A stretch of DNA of 59,656 nt from Frateuria flava (GTDB lineage: Bacteria > Pseudomonadota > Gammaproteobacteria > Xanthomonadales > Rhodanobacteraceae). A program made the position numbers and the translations under genes. The notes under the pieces are model-generated. The model was not told where the DNA came from. It was given only the letters and a program-made list of their open reading frames with translations, and ran no database searches. Numbering within the stretch: position 1 is the stretch's first letter; the number at the start of each line of letters is the position of its first letter. This document shows positions 52,069 to 59,656 of this stretch, piece after piece. The DNA lies in the NCBI RefSeq assembly GCF_017837635.1, contig NZ_JAGJRS010000002.1:1-59656 (forward strand), in the 5' to 3' direction.

Positions 52069-52096
52069 GCCGGGAGTCCTGACAAGCGCTCCCGGC
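52069..52096 (-). terminator. Terminator-like hairpin after ppsA
   Basis: An 8-bp stem, GCCGGGAG/CTCCCGGC, with a 12-nt loop lies 15 bp after the ppsA stop. No strong T tract is present. Confidence 0.45.
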
Positions 52097-52111
52097 ACCC
52101 CCGCGCCGACC

Positions 52112-54499
<2,388 letters not shown>

Positions 54500-54722
54500 G
54501 GGAATCTCCTTAGTAAAGCTTGGGTAATACGCTGCGCCGCGCCGGAATTCGGGCCGCAAAGGACTGGTATTGTCCGCTTTCGATGGTGCATGGCACAAGA
54601 AGACCATTTGTTCACGATGCCGCGCCAACTGCATACCAGTCAGCGCGGAGTCAAGCGGGGACAGGCTTTGGCGCTTGCGCTAAGGTGCCAGACCAGGCTC
54701 CGGGCACAAATGGAAGGCAGGC

Positions 54723-55538
54723 ATGCAACGTACGGTTTTCTTCATCTCCGACTCCACTGGTATTACGGCGGAGACGATCGGCAACTCCATCCTCGCGCAG
54801 TTCGAAGGTATCCAGTTCGACAAGCATCGCCTGCCGTTCGTGGACGATTCGCATAAAGCCGAGGCTGCTGCGCTGCGGATCAAGACGCGCTACGCGCAGA
54901 CCGGCGAACGTCCCATCGTGGTCAACACCATGGCCGACCGGGGGTTGTGCGAGATCGTGGCGGCCAGCGGCGCGCTGATGCTGGACGTGTTCGCGCCCTT
55001 CATCGGACCGCTGGAAGAAGAGCTGGGGACCAAGCGCTCGGGCGCAGTCAACCGCTCACATGGCCTGGTCGACTTCGACAAGTACGAGGCGCGCATCAAC
55101 GCCACCAACTATGCGCTGGCGCACGACGATGGCGTGGACGTGGACTACGCGCAGGCCGATCTGATCCTGATCGGCGTATCGCGCTCGGGCAAGACGCCGA
55201 CCTGCCTGTACATGGCCTTGCATTACGGCGTCAAAGCCGCCAACTACCCCCTGACCGACGACGACCTGGACAAGCTCGAACTCCCCAAACGGCTCAGGCC
55301 GTACAAGGATCGCCTGTTCGGTCTCACCATCGACCCGCAGCGGCTGGCGCAGATCCGCGAACAGCGCCGGCCAGGAAGCCGCTATGCCACCGTGCAGCAA
55401 TGCCGCTGGGAGCTGGAACAGGCAGATCGGCTGATGCGCCAGGCGGGCATTTCCTCGCTCAACACCACCCACGTATCGATCGAGGAGATCGCCAGCAAGA
55501 TCTTCGAGCGCTTCGGTATCGAGCGCACCATGTTTTGA
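54723..55538 (+). CDS. ppsR: PEP synthase regulatory protein (kinase/pyrophosphorylase)
   Basis: The 271-residue DUF299 protein starts QRTVFFISDSTGITAETIGNSIL and has the P-loop GVSRSGKT at residues 151-158, then TPTCLYMA. It reversibly inactivates PpsA by ADP-dependent Thr phosphorylation and reactivates it by phosphate-dependent dephosphorylation. The divergent arrangement with ppsA is typical of the group. The ATG at 54723 follows GGAAGGCAGGC. Confidence 0.96.
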   Translation: MQRTVFFISDSTGITAETIGNSILAQFEGIQFDKHRLPFVDDSHKAEAAALRIKTRYAQTGERPIVVNTMADRGLCEIVAASGALMLDVFAPFIGPLEEELGTKRSGAVNRSHGLVDFDKYEARINATNYALAHDDGVDVDYAQADLILIGVSRSGKTPTCLYMALHYGVKAANYPLTDDDLDKLELPKRLRPYKDRLFGLTIDPQRLAQIREQRRPGSRYATVQQCRWELEQADRLMRQAGISSLNTTHVSIEEIASKIFERFGIERTMF

Positions 55539-55554
55539 GGTATATCCAAGTTTG

Positions 55555-56046
55555 ATGAGTGCCGTACTGGACAACCGCTCCGCCTTGCTCCCGGGACGCT
55601 TCGAGTTCCTGATGGGGCTTTACGCGGAGAACTATCACCGCCTGGCGCACCTGTTCGCGCCGCAGACGCTGGCGCCCGGACGTTACCGCTCCAGCGTGGA
55701 CGACGGCCTGGACGTGCACATGCATGTGCAGGAGCGCCATCCCTACACGCTGGAGCTGGAACTGACCTACGGCTTCGTCGATGCGAACACCGGCCATCCG
55801 ACGCCGTCGGCGCAGCTGCGCATGTACACCGACGCGCACGTGGCCGAGGCATTGCACTGCCATCCGGGCCGGCACCTGTGGCAAGTGCTGGGGCCGTTTC
55901 CGGAAGCGCATACCGTGCTGCAGCACCGGCTGCGCATGAACGGGTTTCTTTCGCGTTGGCTGGAGTACCTGGCCGAGCAGGGGCATTCGGTGGGGACGCT
56001 CGAACGGCTGGATGACTCGCCCGTTCACCCCGGCCGTTCGCCCTGA
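55555..56046 (+). CDS. DUF1249 protein
   Basis: The 163-residue protein matches DUF1249: LMGLYAENYHRLAHLFAPQTLAPG near the start, LDVHMHVQERHPYTLELELTYGF, MYTDAHVAEALHCHPGRHLW and a C-terminal NGFLSRWLEYLAEQGHS. Function is unknown. It begins 16 bp after ppsR and is probably co-transcribed with it. Its last codons and stop lie within a palindromic repeat, so the C-terminus (PVHPGRSP) may be repeat-derived. Confidence 0.88.
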   Translation: MSAVLDNRSALLPGRFEFLMGLYAENYHRLAHLFAPQTLAPGRYRSSVDDGLDVHMHVQERHPYTLELELTYGFVDANTGHPTPSAQLRMYTDAHVAEALHCHPGRHLWQVLGPFPEAHTVLQHRLRMNGFLSRWLEYLAEQGHSVGTLERLDDSPVHPGRSP

Positions 56047-56134
56047 GCGTAGGCCGCAGGCCGAAGTCGAAGGGTGAGTTGTCGCGCGACGCTTCGACTC
56101 CGCTCGCTGCGCGAGCTACGCTCAGCGCGAACGG
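56041..56134. repeat. Intergenic palindromic repeat overlapping the DUF1249 stop
   Basis: Left arm CCTGAGCGTAGGCCGCAGGC...GAAGTCGAAG (56042-56072) and right arm CTTCGACTCCGCTCGCTGCG...GCTACGCTCAGCGCG (56092-56129) form an imperfect inverted repeat of a style common between genes in this group. Confidence 0.75.
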
Positions 56135-56163
56135 TGCGAGCAAACAGACGGCGTCGAGGCAAC

Positions 56164-56184
56164 AAAAAACCCGCACTGGGCGGG
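56164..56184 (-). terminator. Terminator of the tRNA operon
   Basis: A 5-bp stem CCCGC/GCGGG (56070-series excluded; arms 56170-56174 and 56180-56184) with a 5-nt loop is followed on the minus strand by six T (56164-56169), 12 bp after the tRNA-Asp 3' end. Confidence 0.75.
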
Positions 56185-56195
56185 CTTCTCGTAAG

Positions 56196-56272
56196 TGGCG
56201 GAGCGGACGGGACTCGAACCCGCGACCTCCGGCGTGACAGGCCAGCATTCTAACCAGCTGAACTACCGCTCC
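56196..56272 (-). tRNA. tRNA-Asp(GTC)
   Basis: The minus strand reads GGAGCGGTAGTTCAGCTGG..., with anticodon loop CCTGTCACG (anticodon GTC), T-loop GGTTCGAGTCC, discriminator G and an encoded CCA. It is the last of three tandem tRNA genes. Confidence 0.97.
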
Positions 56273-56310
56273 GCGTTGTTTTCCAGCTACACAAAGTGCG
56301 AGACCAACCT

Positions 56311-56386
56311 TGGCGTCCCCACGGGGATTCGAACCCCGGTCGCCACCGTGAAAGGGTGATGTCCTAGGCCTCTAGACGATGGGGAC
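56311..56386 (-). tRNA. tRNA-Glu(TTC)
   Basis: The minus strand reads GTCCCCATCGTCTAGAGGCC..., with anticodon TTC in the CTTTCAC loop, T-loop GGTTCGAATCC, discriminator G and an encoded CCA. Confidence 0.97.
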
Positions 56387-56395
56387 GGATTAGGT

Positions 56396-56471
56396 TGGTG
56401 GAGCCAGGCGGGATCGAACCGCCGACCTCCTGCATGCCATGCAGGCGCTCTCCCAGCTGAGCTATGGCCCC
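56396..56471 (-). tRNA. tRNA-Ala(GGC)
   Basis: The minus strand reads GGGGCCATAGCTCAGCTGGG..., with anticodon GGC in the loop ATGGCAT, T-loop GGTTCGATCCC and an encoded CCA. It is the first gene of the Ala-Glu-Asp operon, only 9 bp upstream of tRNA-Glu. Confidence 0.97.
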
Positions 56472-56621
56472 GCCGCTGGAAGCCCGAAAGAATAGGCAGG
56501 GTTCGCGATTCCGTCAAGCTTTTTTTAGAAAAATTTTGCGCGTGTCCGTCGCGCGCAAGACGTCGCATCAACACCTTCATCGGGTGACGTAAGCTGGACG
56601 GCCATACGCGCCGGAGCATGC

Positions 56622-58376
56622 ATGCACGAGATTGGTTTCATCCGCGACCTGGCGATGGTGATGATCGTGGCGGGCGCCACCACGGTGTTGTTCCAGCGCC
56701 TGCGCCAGCCCGTGCTGCTGGGCTACATCCTGGCCGGCGTCCTGATCGGCCCGCACACGCCCGGCGTGCTGGTGGGCGACCCGCGCGCGATCGACGACAT
56801 CTCCAATCTCGGCGTCGTGCTGCTGATGTTCACGCTGGGCCTGGAGTTCAGCGTGCGCAAGCTGCGCGAGGTCGGCCTGGGTGTGCTGATGGTCGCGGTG
56901 ATCGAGGTCGGCCTGATGTTCTGGATCGGCACCGGTCTGGGCGAGGCGCTGGGGTGGAACCGGATGGATGCGCTGTTCCTCGGCGCACTGATCTCCCTGT
57001 CTTCGACCATGGTTGCCACGCGCACCCTGGCCGAGGGCGGCTTGCGGCATATGCCGTTCGCCCAACGGGTAGTCGGGATCCTGGTGGCCGAGGACGTGCT
57101 GGCGATCGTGATCCTCACGGTGCTCAGCGCGGTGGCGATCGGCGGGGCCATGGAAGCCGGGACGGCACTGACGGTGGTGGGACATGTCGGGCTGTTCGTG
57201 GTCGCGGGGATGATCCTGGGCTTGTTGCTATTGCCCCGACTCATCGATTACGTGGCCGGTTTCGGCCGCGACGAAACGCTGCTGGTGAGTGCGCTGGGCG
57301 TGTGCTTTGGTGCAAGCCTGTTTGCCGCATGGTTGGGCTTCAGCGTGGCCCTCGGCGCGTTCCTGGCCGGCGCGGTGATCGCCGAGGCGCGCAATGCGCA
57401 CCGCGTGATGCGGCTGGTCGAGCCACTGCGCGACATGTTTGCAGCCCTGTTCTTCGTGGCCATCGGTTTGAAGATCGACCCGGCGCTGCTGTGGCAGTAC
57501 GTGTTGCCCGCGCTCGGGATCGCCGCGGTGGTGATGATCGGCAAGACCCTGGCGGTCGGCATGGGCATGGTCGCGGTGGGGCAGGAGGTGCGCTCTTCGA
57601 TACGCACTGGCCTGAGCATGGCGCAGATCGGCGAGTTCTCGTTCGTGATTGCCGCCCTGGGCGCCTCGCTTGGCGTGGTCAGCGATTTCATCTACCCGAT
57701 TGCCGTGGCGGTTTCGGTGGTGTGCATGGCCGCGTCGCCGTACCTGGTGGGCCATGCCAACGGCATTGTCGACGGCATGCGGCGGGTCACGCCCGGGCCC
57801 GTGCGGTTGCTGCTGACCAGCTACGCGAACTGGCTGGGCAGCCTGCGGCCGGTCGAGCAGAACGCGATGATCGCCGCCATGCTGCGCCGGCTGCTCTGGC
57901 ATATCGGGATCAACGTGGTGCTGGTGGTGACCCTGTTCGTGATCGGCGCTTACGTCAATGCGCACAACTGGGCGTGGTTCTCGACTTTCGGCGTGGGGCG
58001 CGAGACGCGGCATTCGCTGATCTTCGCCGCGGCCTTGTTCCTGTCGTTGCCGATGCTGATCGCCATCTACCGCAAGGCCGAAGCGTTGGGCATGCTGCTG
58101 GCGGAGCTGGGTATCCGCGAGCAATTCGCTGGCGGCTACACGCACACTATCCGCAACTTGCTGGCGCGGCTCATCCCGCTGGGCGCGCTGCTGGCGCTCG
58201 GGTTGCTGGTGAGCGTGCTCGGATCGGCGATCCTGCCGCCACGCGGCGTGGCGATCGTTCTGCTGGTGGCCGGGGTGCTGTTGTCGGCGGTGCTGTGGCG
58301 TGCGCTGGTGAAGATGCACGCCAGGCTGCAGGCGGCCCTGCGCGACACCCTGGAGCGGCCGTCGCCGGACGAGTGA
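56622..58376 (+). CDS. CPA2-type monovalent cation/proton antiporter (KefB/KefC-like)
   Basis: The 584-residue protein has the CPA2 exchanger core (about 1-375) with RQPVLLGYILAGVLIGPHTPG, LMFTLGLEFSVRKL, SLSSTMVATRTL, VGILVAEDVLAIVILT and ALGAFLAGAVIAEA. The TrkA-N/RCK domain normally found at the C-terminus of KefB/KefC is absent. Instead there are three or four more hydrophobic segments (about 421-443, 465-483, 511-533 and 541-558). It exchanges K+ or Na+ for protons. Regulation by nucleotides, as in Kef proteins, is not expected from the missing domain. Conserved C-terminal helices of unknown role make it an unusual subtype. Confidence 0.88.
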   Translation: MHEIGFIRDLAMVMIVAGATTVLFQRLRQPVLLGYILAGVLIGPHTPGVLVGDPRAIDDISNLGVVLLMFTLGLEFSVRKLREVGLGVLMVAVIEVGLMFWIGTGLGEALGWNRMDALFLGALISLSSTMVATRTLAEGGLRHMPFAQRVVGILVAEDVLAIVILTVLSAVAIGGAMEAGTALTVVGHVGLFVVAGMILGLLLLPRLIDYVAGFGRDETLLVSALGVCFGASLFAAWLGFSVALGAFLAGAVIAEARNAHRVMRLVEPLRDMFAALFFVAIGLKIDPALLWQYVLPALGIAAVVMIGKTLAVGMGMVAVGQEVRSSIRTGLSMAQIGEFSFVIAALGASLGVVSDFIYPIAVAVSVVCMAASPYLVGHANGIVDGMRRVTPGPVRLLLTSYANWLGSLRPVEQNAMIAAMLRRLLWHIGINVVLVVTLFVIGAYVNAHNWAWFSTFGVGRETRHSLIFAAALFLSLPMLIAIYRKAEALGMLLAELGIREQFAGGYTHTIRNLLARLIPLGALLALGLLVSVLGSAILPPRGVAIVLLVAGVLLSAVLWRALVKMHARLQAALRDTLERPSPDE

Positions 58377-58517
58377 AGGGAACCTTTCCAAACCATGACG
58401 GTCGACAGCCGGTGTCGTTGCCAAGACCGCTCGACGCGCCTCACAATGCCCCGCCTGCCTCCATCGGGGAGGCCCGGCCGCATTGCCGGCATATCCAAAC
58501 ACGAGGGAGTTTCTTCG

Positions 58518-59273
58518 ATGAAGCATTTTCTGCGTCCCACGCTGACGGCGGCCACCCTGGCCGTTGCGCTGGGCATGACCGCGGGGGTCCACGCTCAGTC
58601 CGCCAAGTCGGGCGCTACCGGCACGGTCGACAAGACCAAGGCCAGCTACGTGGTTGGCTGGGACCTGGCCAGCCAGCTGCCGCCGCTGGTGCGCGAGGAG
58701 GTCGACCCGGCGACGGTCGCCCGCGCCGTGCAGTCGGCGCTGTCGGGCCAGAAGCCGACCATGAGCGAAGCCGAGGCCAAGAGCGTGCGCGACGCGTTCG
58801 TCGCCAAGCTGCAGGCCAAGGCCAAGGCCCAGTACGAAAAGGTCGCCTCCGAGAACAAGACCAAGGGTGAAGCCTTCCTCGCCAAGAACAAGACCGCTCC
58901 TGGCGTGAAGACCACCGCGTCGGGGCTGCAGTACAAGGTGATCAGCGAAGGGACCGGCGCGCGTCCGGGCCCGAACGACACCGTGCAGGTGAACTACGTG
59001 GGCACCTTCGTTGACGGCGAGAAGTTCGACGCATCGGCCGACCACAACAAGGGCCCGGCTTCGATTCCGCTGCAGGGCGTGATCCCGGGCTTCCGCGAGG
59101 GCCTGGAGTTGATGAAGACCGGCGCACACTACATGCTCTACATCCCGTCGAACCTGGCCTACGGTGCACAGCCGCAGAACGGCTTTCCGCCGAACGCCGC
59201 GATCATCTTCGACGTGACCCTGGTGAAGACCGGCCCGACCCCGGCCGGCGGTCAGGATCAGGCGGGCAAGTAA
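58518..59273 (+). CDS. FKBP-type peptidyl-prolyl isomerase (FkpA/Mip-like), exported
   Basis: The 251-residue protein has a signal peptide (MKHFLRPTLTAATLAVALGMTAGVHA), an N-terminal helical dimerisation domain (about 30-130) and a C-terminal FKBP domain (about 140-240) with VQVNYVGTFVDGEKFDAS, GVIPGFREGLELMKTGAHYMLYIPSNLAYG and AAIIFDVTLV. It catalyses proline cis-trans isomerisation in the periplasm and helps fold envelope proteins. The start at 58518 is the signal-peptide Met; the upstream extension is not credible. Confidence 0.94.
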   Translation: MKHFLRPTLTAATLAVALGMTAGVHAQSAKSGATGTVDKTKASYVVGWDLASQLPPLVREEVDPATVARAVQSALSGQKPTMSEAEAKSVRDAFVAKLQAKAKAQYEKVASENKTKGEAFLAKNKTAPGVKTTASGLQYKVISEGTGARPGPNDTVQVNYVGTFVDGEKFDASADHNKGPASIPLQGVIPGFREGLELMKTGAHYMLYIPSNLAYGAQPQNGFPPNAAIIFDVTLVKTGPTPAGGQDQAGK

Positions 59274-59296
59274 TTCCCCGTCGCATGGATCAAGCG

Positions 59297-59328
59297 AGGG
59301 CGCGGAGCGATCCGCGCCCTTTCTTTTT
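59297..59328 (+). terminator. Rho-independent terminator after the FKBP gene
   Basis: A perfect 10-bp stem, AGGGCGCGGA-gcga-TCCGCGCCCT, followed by TTCTTTTT, 23 bp after the stop. Confidence 0.92.
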
Positions 59329-59391
59329 GCGATCGCCACGGGTGGCGCCTGTTAGAATCCGCGATCGTTTTGTTCTGGAGCGCTTGCCCGG

Positions 59392-59656
59392 ATGATGAAT
59401 GTCACCCTGTTCGGCACCGGCTACGTAGGCCTGGTCACCGGCACCTGCCTGGCGGAAATGGGCAACCGCGTGCTTTGCGTGGACGTGGACGCGGGCAAGG
59501 TCGCGCGCCTGAAGAACGGCGAGGTGCCGATCTTCGAGCCAGGCCTGTCGCCGATGGTCAAGCGCAACTTTGAGAGCGGCCGGCTGGATTTCACCACTCA
59601 GGCGGAGCCTGCGGTGCACCACGGCGAGGTGATCTTCATCGCGGTGGGCACGCCGC
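59392..59656 (+). CDS. ugd: UDP-glucose 6-dehydrogenase, N-terminal part (3' end outside window)
   Basis: The frame from ATG at 59392 reads [25 protein letters not shown], with the GxGYVG NAD-binding motif of UDP-glucose/GDP-mannose dehydrogenases. It continues as [49 protein letters not shown] to the window end. About 88 of the usual 390-450 residues are seen. It oxidises UDP-glucose to UDP-glucuronate for surface polysaccharides. GDP-mannose dehydrogenase is an alternative, but the I-F-E-P-G-L and A-V-G-T-P pattern favours Ugd. Confidence 0.88.
   Translation, partial: MMNVTLFGTGYVGLVTGTCLAEMGNRVLCVDVDAGKVARLKNGEVPIFEPGLSPMVKRNFESGRLDFTTQAEPAVHHGEVIFIAVGTP

Noticed and set aside
57228-59339. 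Open frame of 703 codons on the minus strand
   Set aside because: It spans the antiporter and FKBP genes in antisense and lacks any domain or ribosome site.

Overview
The window is about 59.7 kb of GC-rich bacterial chromosome. It most resembles a gammaproteobacterium of the Lysobacterales (Xanthomonadales), probably Rhodanobacteraceae (Rhodanobacter/Dyella/Frateuria-like). The basis is base composition, gene neighbourhoods such as gloB-mltD, rnhA-dnaQ and divergent ppsA/ppsR followed by a DUF1249 gene, and several families of intergenic palindromic repeats typical of that group. The family is an inference; the genus cannot be fixed from the sequence. Coding density is high, no CRISPR array or prophage is visible, and only the left edge shows a mobile element (the end of an ISL3-type transposase).

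Layout. 1-3157: transposase end, secreted beta-helix protein, and an ArsR regulator/SRPBCC pair behind a palindromic operator. 3284-7340 (minus strand): a four-gene operon (DUF3348, MotA/TolQ-like DUF802 protein with a long helical tail, MotB/OmpA-like protein, DUF2894) that looks like an ion-driven, cell-wall-anchored motor. It has the core architecture of Zorya ZorA/ZorB but different partner genes. 7555-9320: a YaaW-like gene overlapping an unknown membrane/coiled-coil gene. 9445-17639: M13 metallopeptidase, epimerase-like protein, small membrane protein, ion channel, KGG stress protein, RIO-type kinase that appears to lack a canonical start codon, helicase DbpA, a TTG-started small basic protein and a cold-shock protein. 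17915-31812: mixed metabolic, regulatory and envelope genes, including a DUF421 gene broken by one in-frame amber codon, a PLD/cardiolipin-synthase-like enzyme, a MerR regulator with a textbook 19-bp-spacer promoter, and a GH18 chitinase. 32055-36634: a membrane/stress cluster (DUF3618, YqjE-like, YqjD-like, DUF3597, DUF937, TMEM175-like channel). 36749-46595: POT peptide transporter, nuclease-like protein, ATP-grasp protein, msrA/msrB, Hsp20 behind a sigma-32-like promoter, O-methyltransferase and a secreted amidohydrolase. 46846-59656: housekeeping block with mltD, gloB, methyltransferase, rnhA, dnaQ, PP2C phosphatase, tRNA-Ser, ppsA, ppsR, DUF1249, a tRNA-Ala-Glu-Asp operon, a cation/proton antiporter, an FKBP isomerase and the start of ugd.

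Themes. Many genes concern envelope maintenance and stress: methionine sulfoxide repair, small heat-shock and cold-shock proteins, BON/KGG/YqjD-like proteins, lytic transglycosylase and FKBP chaperone. PpsA and its regulator PpsR sit divergently and together control pyruvate-to-PEP flux. RnhA and DnaQ share a four-base overlap. The most interesting items are the motor-like operon, the nonsense-interrupted DUF421 gene, the RIO kinase start, and a perfect 39-bp inverted repeat around a G10 tract.
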